Shown: positions 13,426 through 26,979, numbered from the stretch's first letter. The stretch is DNA of 64,000 nt from Cephalopachus bancanus (GCA_027257055.1 JAPVLO010000870.1:62001-126000), one strand, 5' to 3'. Notes: generated by a model not told the origin, from the sequence alone. Numbers and translations are program-made.

Positions 13426-13675
13426 TGAATGCTGTCAGGAACGTGCGGTGGCCCTTTGTAAGGGTGTGAGGACCGTGGGTCTTCTTGCAGTCTTCCTGAA
13501 CCCAGCCAAGGTTGCTCCTTGAAGTGTTGTAAAGAACTTAGAAATCACTGGGTGTCATGAAAGTCTGCATGCCAAGGCCAATTTGAGTTGTAATATTCAA
13601 ACTGCATACAAATAGACCATTGGAGGACTCTAAGGCTCTTAGTCTTTGGTTGTGGAGCTACACAACGTGGGCATT

Positions 13676-13870
13676 GCTTATTTTTTATTGTGATAAAACA
13701 TATATTACATAGAAGGTACCATCCTAGCCATTTGTAGGTGTACAGCTCAGTGGCATTAAGCACTGTCTCTATGAATTCGGCTACCCTAGGAACCTCACAG
13801 AAGTGGAATCCTTTGGTATTTGTCCTTCTGTGGCTGGCTTCTTTCACTGTTATAATTCCTGGCTCTCAGG
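13676..13870 (-). mobile_element. L1M fragment, antisense
   Basis: Short inverted L1M segment with GTGTACAGCTCAGTGGCATTAA and CACAGAAGTGGAATCC. It is homologous to part of the element at 5466-6135. Confidence 0.65.
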
Positions 13871-15372
<1,502 letters not shown>

Positions 15373-15479
15373 GGGTGTGAATTCTTAAGAATGACAGTCA
15401 CGAGTTCAGGAAGATAGTATTCTGAGACCTAAGTACCTAACTTGAGATGTCAGATTTGTGAGTGAAATATCAGAATGGC

Positions 15480-15670
15480 CTGCTGTGGCCAGATACTGTT
15501 CTAAGTATTTTCCAGGAGCGGTTTTTGTTTGTTTAAACTTCACAGTTACCCCATCGTCACCAGATTACAGGTGAGGACACTGGTCCACAGAGAGATTCAG
15601 AGTCTTCTTGAGGCCGTGCAGCTAGGGGTGGCTGAACCCAGGCCTGCGCCCGCCCTCTGTACCATGCAAG
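15480..15670 (-). mobile_element. MIR SINE, antisense
   Basis: Inverted MIR pattern: ATACTGTTCTAAGTATTTTCC, AGGTGAGGACACTGGTCCACAGAGA, then GTGCAGCTAGGGGTGGC. It is diverged. Confidence 0.65.
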
Positions 15671-16698
15671 AATCCTCACTCACTGTGGAAATTGTCAGTC
15701 ACAGCACTCCCTCCCCCACCCCACCCCCATTTGAAAACACAAACCATGGAAGGATCTGGCTTGCTTTGGGGGGAAAGTACTTTCCACTTGGCAAACTGGC
15801 TTCATCAAGGTCTTCTATTTGAGCGTGGCTGGATCCAGCTGCTGTCTGGGTTGAGTGGTCGCCACTGAGGCTTCAGGCTACCGGGGCTGCAGCACCCCAC
15901 CCCCCCCACCCCCCACAGTGCCAGTCCCAGGTAGAAGACATCACACTGAGGCCATCCTAAGCTGCGGGACAGGGATGCTTAGCTTTCCCGGGGGTTTCAG
16001 CAGATAGCATCCCAGAGGCTTCTTGTTCAAAGCCAGCACCTGAGAGTCAGCTGCCTCCAACTACTTGCTGTCACTTTTGCTCAGAGAGTCCTGGCATAAC
16101 TGGCCTACAAGAAACGAAGGGCTTCCCCAAGCCAGAGAGTGGAGGCCTGGCCTTTAGCAAGCCAGAGTCCCACCCCACACTATGCTGTCCTCCCTGGAGC
16201 GCCTGCCTGCTTAGGCTTGGCCCTAGGAGCACTAAAGTCTTTGCTGGGCCCTGCAGGAAGTTCAGTACCGTGGAGACCATGTGCACTCTCACCCAAGTGC
16301 CTGGGACTCCCACCAGGGCTGAGCCCATCTAGGCTCAGAAGCTCTAAGGAACAGCCTCAGCTCTGCCCATCAGTCTTTCACTGGCATCAACTTTTGGGTG
16401 CTCGGCTCTAAATAAGCAGAGCCTGCAGATGACTCAGGTAACTCACCTAAAGCCTTCTCCCAGCCACGGTCAACACTGCAGTTGACTTTCAAACCTTCTT
16501 ACTCATAATAAACCCGATATGATGGGGCTTGAGGACTCCTTCCACTGTCTTCCCTTTGGTAGTAGTGACGAGCGTTGGTAGAAGTCATTTGAAGGCTGAT
16601 TTCATTTTCTCCATTGATATGGGGACCAGAGTCCTGGCGGGAAGAGGAGGGGCAGCTCTGGCAATGTGTTGAAAGAGGCAGCTTAAGATTGCTCGGGC
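15671..16698. other. NSDHL intron sequence, unclassified
   Basis: Includes a C-rich run at about 15894-15915. No exon or clear transposon was recognised. Confidence 0.45.
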
Positions 16699-16700
16699 AA

Positions 16701-17010
16701 GGCTGGGCTCGGTGGCTGAGCCTGTAATCCCAGCACTTTGGGAGGCCGAAGCGAGTGGATTGCCTGAGCCCGCAGATTCGAGGCCAGCCAGGGCAACTTG
16801 GTGAGATCTCATCTCTACAATAAGTCAAAAAATAGCCAGGTGTGGTAGCGTGTATTTGTAGTTCCAGCTACCTGGAAGGCTGAGGCAGAAGACTCACTGG
16901 AAGACTCGCTGGAGTCCAGCAGGTCGATGCTAGAGTGGCTGTGAATGTGCCACTGCACTCCAGCCTGGGCGACAGAGTGAGACTCTGACTCAAAAAAAGA
17001 ACGAAAAAGA
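16701..17010 (+). mobile_element. Lineage-specific Alu with internal duplication
   Basis: Sense copy. The linker signal has mutated to AATAAG. The right arm contains a small tandem duplication (GACTCACTGGAA then GACTCGCTGGAG). Target-site duplication AAGATTGCTCGGGC at 16685-16698 recurs with one change at 17011-17024. Confidence 0.9.
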
Positions 17011-17119
17011 AAGATTGCTCAGGCTAAAACATGGACCAGCATTTTGCCACCATCTAGTAGAAACCCTCGGTGACATGACACAACAGTAACTATGCTTACC
17101 AAGTGTATGTATAGTTCCT

Positions 17120-17240
17120 TAAGCAACTGACATGACTCAGGCTTGTATAATCAGCATACAGTCCCGTCAGGGTAGGTACCTCTGTGATCCCTATTTTCAT
17201 CAACAAGATGGCAAATAGAACAAGTTGGGAAGTTATGTTA
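17120..17240 (-). mobile_element. MIR-like fragment, antisense
   Basis: Weak inverted MIR pattern (GGGTAGGTACCTCTGTGATCCC, then CAAGATGGCAAATAG). It is too diverged for certainty. Confidence 0.4.
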
Positions 17241-17943
17241 CTTTTGAGGCAAAACGTGTTCCTCTACACCTTATACTCTGAGTTCTAGCTTGTCCATTCA
17301 GTCATGCGGAAGACGCCCTTCCCTCTTCCTGGCACTTGGGACTGGGTGGTGTTCTGAGGACTTCACATGCCTTGGCCTCCTGCGCTTCTCAGCAGCTGCC
17401 CAGCCTCTCCCGGGGCATGCTCCTCAGACCCTTCAACTCCTCAGACCCTTCTTCTGGGCCCACTTGGGTTTATCGGAGTCCTTTCCTAAGAAGTGGGGCT
17501 TAGAATTGACCACAACAGCCCAGGCCAGGTGGATACTTGCAGTTGGCACACGTAGCTAAAGCCAGGAGCCCCTCTGGTGGTTGCAGCCTCATTGGAGGCT
17601 CTTGGCTAACTTGATAACTACAATCTTCAGATCTTTTCCACAAATTGCTGCCAAGGCATGTCTTCTGACTGCATTTGTATATTTTCAGCCTTTGAACTCA
17701 AACCCATGCCTTTCTGTTTGACCTTTCTGATTTTACTCAGCTGTCTCTCCTGCATTTTCAGCTTTTGATGGGGGATATGGGGTGGAGAGTTAGCCCAGAA
17801 TTATACCAGTTGCTGATGTGGGTTGTCAGCTCAAGGCAAACTGCTGCCCAATGGCCTGCACACCAGCAAAGTGTGTCATATGTCTGTCCCCCATGGGAGG
17901 TGCTACTCATCCAGTGAGGCGCCATCTTGGCTTGGGCCGGTGA

Positions 17944-18126
<183 letters not shown>

Positions 18127-18224
18127 TAAGTCGGCCCACAGTGGCTCTTCCCCACCAGCAGTGACTACTCATATTCAGAGAGCGCTTTGTCGGGGCCAGG
18201 CAGCTTTGTAGCTCTTTCTTACAT

Positions 18225-18605
18225 GATTGTATGTCCGTGTGGGCTGCTCCAGCAACATACCTGGGACAGGGTGGTTCATGAACAACAGAAACGCATTGTA
18301 CATAGCCTTGGAGGCTGGGAAGTCCAAGGTCAAGGCATTCACAGTTTAGGTGTCTGGTGAGACCCCATTCCTTATAGGTGGCATCTGCCATGTGTCCTTA
18401 CATGCAGGAGGGGGCCAACAAGCTCCTTTGGGCTTCTCTTACAAGGATACTAATCCCGTTCCTGAGGGCAGAGTCCTCATGACCTGGTCATTTCCTCAAG
18501 GCTCCACTTTTTACTACTGTTGCAGTAGAGATTGGGTTTCCACACATAAGTGTTATAGGATGCGGGGACACAAGTGTTCAGGCCATAGTTGTGACCTTCT
18601 CTACT
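18225..18605 (-). mobile_element. MLT1-like MaLR LTR, antisense
   Basis: Inverted MLT1 landmarks: GAGGCTGGGAAGTCCAAGGTCAAGG, GTGTCTGGTGAGACC, ATACTAATCCCGTTCCTGAGGG and CATGACCTGGTCATTTCC. It is a solo LTR remnant with no internal retroviral coding sequence nearby. Confidence 0.7.
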
Positions 18606-18609
18606 GTCC

Positions 18610-19040
18610 CCTGTGTTCATTGCTTGCAGCTGTCATAACAAATGACCACAACCTTACTACTTAAGACAACAGAAATGGAGTCACTCGCAGTTGTGGGTGC
18701 CAGAAGTCCAAAACCCACGTGTGGCACTCTCTGAAGGCCCCGGGGAGGATCCCTGCCTGTGTCTCCCTGGCTGCTGGGGCCTGCTGGCCATCCTTGACAG
18801 TCCTTGCCTGTTGACACCTCCCTCCTGTCTCTGCCTCCACCTTTACTTGGCTGTTTTCCTTGGCCTCTATGTCCAGATCTCCCTCTCCTAAGGACATCAG
18901 TCATGGAGTTAAAGCCCACTTTACTCCAATATGACTGCATCGTAATTACATTTGCAAAGACTCCATTTTCAAATGAGGTCACCTTCACAAATTTCTGGGT
19001 GACATGAGTTTTGGAAAGGCACTATTAAATCAGTACCCCC
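18610..19040 (-). mobile_element. Second MLT1-like MaLR LTR, antisense
   Basis: Begins GCTGTCATAACAAATGACCACAA and ends ATTACATTTGCAAAGACTCC, AAATGAGGTCACC and a GACATGAG stretch. It lies directly behind the previous LTR in the same orientation. It contains no coding sequence. Confidence 0.65.
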
Positions 19041-19654
19041 TCCCAGGGCTGGAGTCTCCCTGTATCTTGGAAGGCAGGTAGGGACATCACATTCTTCCTC
19101 AAGGACAAGGTGGAGGGGCCTCTGCAGGTGACAGCAGTGTGACCATCGCCTTCGTACAGTTTCTCTCCCTCCGTGCCTCTCTCCTCTTCTCCATTTCTTT
19201 CCCTTTCTTCTCCCTGTGCCGTACCTTCCTGCTTCTTACTCAGCCTCACTGCCACCCTGGTGTTTCACTCTGAGGGATTACAAAGAGACTGGTCGAAAAC
19301 AGACCAGAGCAAGGCATTGGCCCCACATGTCTACCATGTGTCCTGCTCCCTGAGTCAGAGCGGGAGGAGACAGCACCAGTGTTGCCATGCTGGGATGGGG
19401 TGGCAGGGCACTGAGCTTTCAGATTCCACTACCACTACAGGCCTCAGGAGTCCTGAGCCAGTGCACATAGTTAACCAGCATGGGCATCCATGAGTGCCAG
19501 GGCTGGCATTGCCAAGGTGGTGGCAGTTCTGCAGGTCACAGCCTCTCAAATGCCGAGACTTTGAGAATGGACCAGGGCCCGTGTGCAGGGGCTCGGCTGG
19601 GTTTGCAGCTGGGCACTCCCAGCTCCAATTGAGCCGTCCCTTGTGCACCTGCAG
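19041..19654. other. NSDHL intron sequence
   Basis: No repeat or additional exon recognised. It is CT-rich around 19150-19225. Confidence 0.5.
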
Positions 19655-19757
19655 AAATGGGCAGAACCTTGTGGACTTCACCTTCGTAGAGAACGTGGTC
19701 CATGGACACATCCTGGCTGCAGAGCGGCTCTCCCAGGACACGGCCCTGGGTGGGAAG
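19655..19757 (+). CDS. NSDHL: NSDHL coding exon (residues ~229-263)
   Basis: This exon is 103 bases. Its first base completes the split glycine codon, followed by 34 codons beginning [20 protein letters not shown]. That segment, with its D-F-V-x-N-V pattern, is conserved across 3-beta-HSD-like SDRs. The acceptor is CACCTGCAG and the donor is AAG|GTAAGG; the exon ends in phase 0. Confidence 0.97.
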
Positions 19758-20776
19758 GTAAGGCCCACCTCATCCCGCCTCTGTGCTTTTGTTAGTCTTC
19801 GGGTTTCTTCTCCCTGCCACTGGATTGGCTGGCAGATTGCCCCCGTGGTGCTGTATCATTGAGAATTTGCTCTGGGACCCCTGTGCCAAGGTTGACCCCC
19901 TCTCAGAAGGAATATGATGTCCTTCATTGCTGCGTCTCAAAACTTGGGGCCGCTAGACTCAGAGACCGATGAGCTGGGGTTGAGCAAAGATTCAGGACAC
20001 AGCCATCCGTGGACCATAGCCTGGCTGTCCATCTGTCAACATGGCTACTCAGGGCATGGTCCCACATAGGTTGGACAGGGTGCTCCCTCCTCACCCTTTC
20101 TCCCACTCTCTCCTTGGTTCTCCATTTTTTTCCCATAGCTTCTTACCCTCCAGAAGGGTCCAGGAGGGTGATATGCTGAATCTTCTGGCATTTGGCACCC
20201 AGTGGGCAGAGCAAGGCTGGGCTGGAGGCTGTCTCTGCAGTGGGCTGGACATGTGGCATGCAGGGATAGGAGAGCTGCTGGGTCCCTTCACTCTTTCCTC
20301 CCTCTCCCAGGGCCCCACCCTTGCTGCTAGGTCCTCGTTTATTCCCCGCAACCTCTGCTGGTCTCCCATTCGTGACCTCCAGAGTGGTTGGCAGTGGGGT
20401 GGGTGTGGCTTTCGATTTAGAACAGACACGGCAAGTTCAAGAGATACAAGGGGACCCAGTCATTGCATCTGAAGATCAGAAGATAAGTTTTACCGTGATG
20501 AGCAATCATTAAATTAACAAAGGTACCTTCCCGAGTGCATCTGTGCTCTAGTTAGAACCCTGGCCCATGGATAAAACTTGGATCACCTTTCCTCCCTGCT
20601 CCTCACTGCTGCCCATTTGAACGGTGGAGGGCAGGGCCACATGAAACACTGCAGCGGCTTGGCACGTGAGGACACGGCCTGCACAGGCTTAAGGGCCACC
20701 TCGCCTTGGAGCTGCCCTGCGGAAGCCCAGGGCGGGCAAGGAGTGCTGCTTTAACCTCTGGTTCTTACCCCTCCAG
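19758..20776. other. Last NSDHL intron in the window
   Basis: Mostly unique-looking sequence; an ATTAAATTAACAAAGG stretch at about 20510 is the only AT-rich spot. No exon was recognised. Confidence 0.5.
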
Positions 20777-21109
20777 GCCTATCATATCACCAATGACGAG
20801 CCCATCCCTTTCTGGACGTTCCTGTCTCGCATCTTGACTGGCCTCAATTACGAGGCCCCCAAGTATCACATCCCCTACTGGGTGGCCTACTATCTGGCCT
20901 TGTTGCTGGCCCTGCTGGTGACGGTGGTCAGCCCCATCATTCAGCTGCAGCCTACCTTTACCCCCATGCGGGTCGCACTGGCTGGCACATTCCACTACTA
21001 CAGCTGTGAGAAAGCCAAAAAGGCCATGGGCTACCGGCCGCTGGTGACCTTGGATGATGCCGTGGAGAAGACCGTGCAGAGCTTTCACCACCTGCGCAAG
21101 GTCCCGTGA
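20777..21109 (+). CDS. NSDHL: NSDHL last coding exon: C-terminal membrane segment and stop (residues ~264-373)
   Basis: This exon has 110 codons plus TGA at 21107-21109. It begins [13 protein letters not shown] after a CCCCTCCAG acceptor. A hydrophobic stretch from about residue 298 to 315 ([14 protein letters not shown]) is the single membrane segment that anchors NSDHL to the ER. It is followed by the [11 protein letters not shown] and [15 protein letters not shown] stretches near the C-terminus. The protein ends HLRKVP, with no KDEL or other classical retrieval signal. The reading frame is intact to the stop, so the gene looks functional. Confidence 0.97.
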   Translation, partial: AYHITNDEPIPFWTFLSRILTGLNYEAPKYHIPYWVAYYLALLLALLVTVVSPIIQLQPTFTPMRVALAGTFHYYSCEKAKKAMGYRPLVTLDDAVEKTVQSFHHLRKVP

Positions 21110-21560
21110 GGACCCTGTGACTGGGATCTCGACGCATTCCCCAGCTGAGCACTCACGTGTGGACCAGTGAACTGACACCCTTCAGATGAGTTTCTTCTGA
21201 GCTTTGGATTCCTCCTGCTAGTTAGATGGGGGCACACCCTGTCCCTTCCATGACCACAAGGGTAGTGAAAACAGCAGACATTTCCTCCTCCACACAATTG
21301 GATTTGGATTTCTTAAAGTGGGCATCTTCATATTTACTGGTGTGTTCTTGTTCTCTTTCTCCCTCCTGTCCCCCCTTCTCCCTTTCTCCCTCTCTCCTGA
21401 CTTCCTTATCACAAAGACCACTTTTGAAGTCACCATTTCATTCCAGTGTCCTTGTGCATAATCGAGGAAGCTGTAGGAAGAAACAACGCGATTGCTAGTT
21501 GAGATGGAGAATCATTTCCATGCAAACCCATACTAGAGTAAAGCCGCTAGACTGTTCAAG
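21110..21560 (+). other. NSDHL: NSDHL 3' UTR (end estimated)
   Basis: This is the sequence after the NSDHL stop. It contains a pyrimidine-rich tract at about 21350-21402. There is no AATAAA or ATTAAA between the stop and 22053; the best candidate is the weaker variant AGTAAA at 21537-21542, which would give a 3' UTR of about 450 bases. The first canonical AATAAA lies inside a lineage-specific Alu at 22054-22059. The end given here is an estimate. Confidence 0.55.
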
Positions 21561-21771
21561 GAACTACATCTTAAAAATATTCAAGAAGAAAAGCAGGTTG
21601 TTAGCACATGGTGAGACTTCAGATGTACATTTCTTATCAGCAGTTTAGAGCAAAAATTGTAATCTCCCCAGTTGCTGGGATTTTTTTAAAAAGACTGCTG
21701 GTTGTTCAACTCCTTACATGTATCCAAGTTCTCTTTCCTGTTCTGTTGGTGTGTCTGCCTGCATTGTGTCT

Positions 21772-21903
21772 TTTAGAGACCCAGGCTAGAGTGCAGTTAT
21801 GCAACCATGGCTTGCTGTAGCCTCTATCTCCTGAGCGCACGTGATCCTCTCATGTCAGCCTCCCAAGTAGCTGAGACTATAGGAACACACCACCACACCC
21901 GGG
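21772..21903 (-). mobile_element. FLAM-type Alu monomer, antisense
   Basis: Inverted monomer from GACCCAGGCTAGAGTGCAG to CCACACCCGGG, with no second arm. Confidence 0.75.
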
Positions 21904-21936
21904 TTGCACTGTTTCCATAAAAGATTTCGATTTATA

Positions 21937-22225
21937 GCCGAGCTTGGTGGCTCAGTGTATAATCCCAGCACTTTGGGAGGCTGAGACGAGTGGATTACCT
22001 GAGCTTGCAGGTTCAAGACCCACCGGGGCAACTTGGTGAGACCTCGTCTCTGCAATAAATCAAAAATTAGCCGGGCATGGTAGCACGCACCTGTAGTTCC
22101 AGCTACTTGGAAGGCTGAGGTGGAAGGATCGCCGGAGCCCGGTAGGGTGAGGCTGCGGTGACCAGGAGCATGCCACTGTACTCCAATCTGGGCGACAGAG
22201 TGAGACTCCAACTCAAAAAAAAAAA
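21937..22225 (+). mobile_element. Lineage-specific Alu downstream of NSDHL, with sense AATAAA
   Basis: Full-length sense copy. The linker contains AATAAA at 22054-22059, the first canonical polyadenylation hexamer after the NSDHL stop. A target-site duplication of about 16 bases (AAGATTTCGATTTATA) lies just before the element and recurs with one change at 22226-22241. Confidence 0.9.
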
Positions 22226-22479
22226 AAGATTTCTCTTTATAAACAGAGTTCTATCATCATCTTTCATGGCAAGGCAGTAATCCTGCCCATTGACATGCTA
22301 TTTGAGGTGTTCAGCTCCTCTCCTAACATGGGACATCAGGTGGGTGACAGTAAGCCAGAGAGAAGGTAGCCTTTCCAAGATGATGCAGAAAGGGCCAGTT
22401 TCCAAAGGGCATAGCACATGTGATCATTCTTGGTGGAGACTAAAGTGAAGGTATAATATGCACCGGGAAATTTGTATCT

Positions 22480-22990
22480 TCGGAATATTAGAATATTACC
22501 TCTGGCTGAGCAGAGACTGTGTAAGGCTGATGGGATGGAGTAAGACACAGTCTTGGCCCCCGAGGCACTCAGCATCACAGAGCTACAACAAGCTCACAAG
22601 CCCCTGAAATGCCAGGCAGGAAGTGATACACTTAAGATGCAGGGCTGTTAAGTTCAGAGGAAGGGAGCGTGGCTTCTGCAGGGGAGATGACATGCTGAGA
22701 TGGACCCTGAAGGATTTCAGACAGAAGAAGCCAGTCTTGCAGTTCGTGGTTTGCCATAGTTTAGCAGCATGGGGTGTTTCTAAGCGGTCTATAAAGCTAT
22801 GGTGTGCCTTGGATCCAGTGGGCAGAAGTGGCCGGCCTGGTTTGGGGTGGGAGACAGGCCAGGCCGATGATGCCAAGCCGAGAAGGGTGCACTTTTATCA
22901 CCTAGACCCTGGAGGGCAAAAATCAAGAAAACCATTCTGGCTGCCCTCCCTGGAGCTTGGAGCCAATAGGAAGCCATGAAGGCCCAGGCA
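22480..22990 (+). mobile_element. Probable L2 LINE fragment
   Basis: L2-like phrases: GAGTAAGACACAGTCTTGGCCC, GAGATGACATGCTGAGATGG and ACCATTCTGGCTGCC. It is diverged and the borders are uncertain. Confidence 0.45.
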
Positions 22991-23717
22991 TAGATGGTGC
23001 TGTGGAATAGAAATGAGGCCTTGCATGGACCCACCTGGGAAGGAACTCAGTGCCTGCTCTCCCATAGGAAGTGAGGGCAAGGGAAGGTTCCTCTCAAGCC
23101 AGGGCACAGCTCCAGAGGCACCCTTGGAGCTGGGGGCATGGAGTCTTGGGCCAGGTGAGTGTGGCTAGCACACCTTGCTGATGAGCACCAAGGGCCAAAC
23201 TGCCCTTGGCTGTGTCCCCACTGCTCACCCAGGAAAATGCCAGCCACTACCTGGATCCAAGAAGTCCCTCGCCGAAGCTCTGTCTCTCTCGCTTGTTCAA
23301 CCCAAACACAAATGTGGAACCCTGCCCTGAACCTCAGTGACAAAACACACGGCCCCTGCCTGCCTGGAACAGACATCCTAGTGGGGCCACACAGCTCCGT
23401 ACATTATTCAAAACTCCAAGTTTTGATGCCACGGGAGGGATCACGGGGCTGCGAGCACACCTGGCCTAGGTGGAAATCAAGGCAGAACAGTCGCGGAAGT
23501 GTGTCTGCTCTCATCCGAAGATGAGCCAGTGTTAATTAGGACGAGGCTGGAGGAGCCTCACACATAGAGAACCTGGGCCCCCAGCTGGCCAAGCTGGTAC
23601 CCTCTCCACCACTCCTTTTATTTCCTGCATTCCTACCCCACACCTATCTCGACCCTCCACCCACTTGGAGAAAGTCCAGCTACCAAGAAACCACAGCCTC
23701 AGTACCCACTAAGAGCA

Positions 23718-23820
23718 CGTTAGAAATAGAAACTGTCGGGCCCGCCCCAGACCTACTGAACCGAGACCCTGGGGTTGGGCGAGCACCGTGTTCACAAGTC
23801 CTGCAGATGGTTCCAGACCA
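23718..23820 (+). mobile_element. MER20-like hAT MITE fragment
   Basis: GTTAGAAATAGAAACTGTCGG, CCCCAGACCTACTGAACC and GTGTTCACAAGTCCTGCAG match the core of MER20, an old placental hAT-Charlie element. Confidence 0.65.
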
Positions 23821-24652
23821 GTGAAGTAGTCTTCCTCCAGGTCACTGAGTTCAGCTGGAACCTCCCCTAACACGGCATCCTGGAGCCTGGAGCCAGGGCC
23901 ACACCTCTCCCTGATGGCAAGTCCCATCTGGAGGGTCAGGGCCAAGGGAAGGCAGTTGTCTCCCAGCTTGGGGACAGCTGAGAGTCCATTGCCAAGTTCT
24001 ACATGTCCATTGGGGTGATCTCTCATTTCAATGCCTCTTCCCTGCTGGCGCTGACCTAGTTCAGCACCTGGCCCATCTGCACTTAGGTCAGGTGTCCTGG
24101 GACAGCCGATCTGTCTGCTTGCTCTCTCATCCCAACTCTGACCTGGCCTCTACACATCAAGAGTGTCCTGCCGAGGACAAATCTGGGCCCTGCGTCTCCT
24201 CTGCTGAAGCCGCTTCAGCGGGTCCCAATTTTCTCCCTGCCCACCTTGCCAGCCTCTTCTGTGGGGCTTCTCGCCTGCCGTGTTCTGCTAAGCTGAGCCA
24301 CTGTCTCCTGCTCACGTCCTGTCACACGTGTCCTGCTCAGGTTGTCCTGGCTGCCTGCAACGTCTTCTCCCCATGTGTCCCAGGTCCACAACGGCCAGCT
24401 CCCTTTCCCAGAAAAGCCTGGCCTGATCCTCCCGGTCAGAACAATGACAACTAAAGAAAACTGCCTGAAGTAGGGAGGACTGCCAACATCACTGGGTTGG
24501 AGCAGAGGTTCCAGACCCGGCACTCGGATGTGGACTTGGGAGATCTGTGAACCCAGCAATTGGACGCTGTCTTTGGGGAGTCAGAGTGTGTGTGTTTTGA
24601 CAGGAGAGGATACATAGCTGTCTTTTCTTTTTTAAAAAAAAAATTTTAATCT
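23821..24652. other. Intergenic sequence, unclassified
   Basis: CT-rich intergenic DNA. The 24040-24460 stretch has the look of an inverted L2 tail, but no landmark is clear enough to call. Confidence 0.35.
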
Positions 24653-24930
24653 AGCCGGGCTCGGTGGCTCAGCCTGTAATCCCAGCGCTTTGGGAGGCTG
24701 AGGTAAGTGGATTGCCTGTTCGAGACCCGCCTGGGCAACTTGGCGAGACCTCATCTCTACAATAAATCAAAAATTAGCTGGACGTGGTAGCGAGTGCCTG
24801 TGGTTCCAGCTACTTGGAAGGCTGAGGCGGAAGAATCGCCAGAGCCCAGCAGGTTGACTCTGGGTGGCCGTGAGCATGCCACTGCTCTCCAGCCTGGGCA
24901 ATAGAGGGAGATTCCAACTCAAATAAATAA
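24653..24930 (+). mobile_element. Lineage-specific Alu with B-box-side deletion
   Basis: Sense copy with AATAAA at 24761-24766 and a tail of (AAAT)n. About 11 bases are missing just before the B box (TTGCCTGTTCGAGACC instead of TTGCCTGAGCCCGCAGGTTCGAGACC), so its first B-box G pair is lost. Confidence 0.88.
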
Positions 24931-25250
24931 ATGAAGTCTTTAATCTTAAGATTTTTTCCATAATAATATTATTAATGCACATTGTTATTTTATACATGTT
25001 AGGATAAAGCAAATAAATCTAATGTTAATGCCATTGAAAACCAAGATTCTCGGCATAAAAGAAATACAAACATAAAATCAAAGAAATAAAAATGCAATGA
25101 TCTAAATTGAAGTTGAAAATATCAATATGAACTCAAGATCTCTTAAACATTTTTTCTCTAGCTCTACCCACTCAAAAGGCCTAGAAACAATTACCAATAT
25201 AGTAACTATGAGCACTCCTAGAGAAAAGATTGTGAAATATCAAACTATCA
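24931..25250. other. AT-rich sequence, possibly an L1 remnant
   Basis: A-rich on the plus strand, with ACTCAAAAGGCCTAGAAACAA near 25171. The base composition suggests an old LINE, but no reading frame or landmark is certain. Confidence 0.3.
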
Positions 25251-26630
25251 CTTCCCATGAAAGATCCTAGGCTCTTTGGAGAAATGGCTGATTCAAGGTC
25301 TGGGGCAAAAGAATGTACAAGAGGATACATAGCTTTCACTGGCTTCTCAGAGAAAGTGGCGGGGGTGGGTAATAAGATGCAGGAGCCAGTGGAGGGGGCC
25401 CACAGCTGTAAGGAGGGGCCAGGTGATTGGCCAAGGGGCAGAGGCCAGAGCTGGGCTGCCAGCCTAGCGGCATCCCTGTCTGCATATTTCCCACAACCCC
25501 CATGGAGGCAGGCTCTTTGACAGGACACAGATGGTTGAGGCCTCTGGGGCATATTGTTGTCCACTGACAAGAGCGCTGGCCTTCCCGGCCCCTTGCAGAG
25601 CCTTGGCTTGCTGTATAGACAGCCCTGATGGGAGAAAGTTCTCCCTCTGAACTCACCGCCCTTGGCCCTCACCTTCCCTCCCCCCACCAAACCCCAGCAA
25701 GTGCAGCTTAAACAGGTGCTGTTCCCCCCAGCTCCTCCTGGCCCCTCAGCCTGGGAGCACCTGGTCTTGGGAAGCCAGCTGCTCTTCTTCAAACTCCATC
25801 CCTAACGACATTTCTTCCTCACAGCTGTCCCCCATGGGTCTCTCTCCTCCGGCTTCCTACAACAGCTGGCCTGCATGGCTGCTAAAGTGCATCCTTGGTC
25901 ACACGGTAACCATCAGCTTGGCTGCCCAGATCGAGCTCTAGGAACTACTTCACTCCTCAAGGGCCAGGGGCCCAGCAAGTGTGCCAGGCTGGAAGGGCGT
26001 TTACAGGAGAAAGCCACCAGCTCCCACATCGGCCAGCTGGGGGAGCCCCAGAGAAAAGGAGCCACGGCCAAGGGCACCCGAGGGCAGTTAGCAGGGCCAG
26101 GGCTGGACCCTTGGCTGTTGATCCCCCAGGCCAGCGCAACCCATGGCACCCAATTCATATTCTGGCAACTCGATGTAGCAAAGGTGCCCATGTAGGAGAA
26201 AGGCAGTCAGGACACAGGCTCCAACCCGAGGCTCGCTAATGTGAAGGGCTTGGAAAGCACAAATAGATAGGAACTGTGGAAGACACTAGAAGCTTCTATT
26301 CCAGTGTGCACATCTTCTCCAACACTGTCACTGATCTGGAAGGATGCGATGATGGTGGACCCAAGTGAGAGTCTTTCCTTTGCCGGGTGTGATTCTTAGC
26401 TTCGGGCCATGGAGGTCTGTTCATATTAGCTCCTTTGACCCAGAGAACTTCTAGAGTGACTTGGGTAGGGGAGAAAAAGGCAAAGGCCTCTCAGCCTTTG
26501 TCGTGTACCACAGCCTGTTCCCAGAAACCCTTTCGGGATGCCTCTTGTAGCAGGTACAGGGAGACATGCATACCACTGGCTTTGTTCTCTGGGGAGGGGA
26601 GGGAACTCCAATTCAGAAGATATTAACTGA
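25251..26630. other. Intergenic sequence, unclassified
   Basis: No exon, repeat or RNA gene recognised. A 609-base antisense ORF at 25181-25792 overlaps this block; it shows no recognisable domain and is treated as chance. Confidence 0.4.
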
Positions 26631-26756
26631 ACACCCGCCATGTCCAAAGGGATGCAGAAGTAACCAAGATAGAGCCTTTGCTCTCAGAGAGCTCATGATC
26701 CAGAAGAAATGAGATGCAGACATGAATGACCCAAGTGCTCCTTGTCTCAAGAGCAG

Positions 26757-26975
26757 CAGTCAGCAAACTATGAACTCAGGGTCAAATCCTGCTTCCCACC
26801 TACTTTTGTAAATAAAGTTGTATTGGTCCACAGCAACATCCATTCATTGCCATGTTGTCTATGGCTGCCTTTTTGCTACAACGGCAGAGTTGAGTAGTTA
26901 TGACAGAGGCCATCTGGCCTACAAGCCTAAAATATTTATTATCTCACCCTTCTCAGAAAAAGTTTGCCAACCTGT
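26757..26975. mobile_element. Old hAT-type MITE
   Basis: Contains GTAAATAAAGTTGTATTGG, CATGTTGTCTATGGCTGCC, CTACAACGGCAGAGTTGAGTAG and CCTAAAATATTTATTATCTC between GTCAGCAAAC and GTTTGCCAACC, a known non-autonomous mammalian hAT element with inverted ends. A short L2-like stretch precedes it at 26630-26710. Confidence 0.75.
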
Positions 26976-26979
26976 ACTA

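Noticed and set aside
25181..25792. 203-codon antisense ORF
   Set aside because: No recognisable domain, no promoter or splice context; length is not exceptional for this window.
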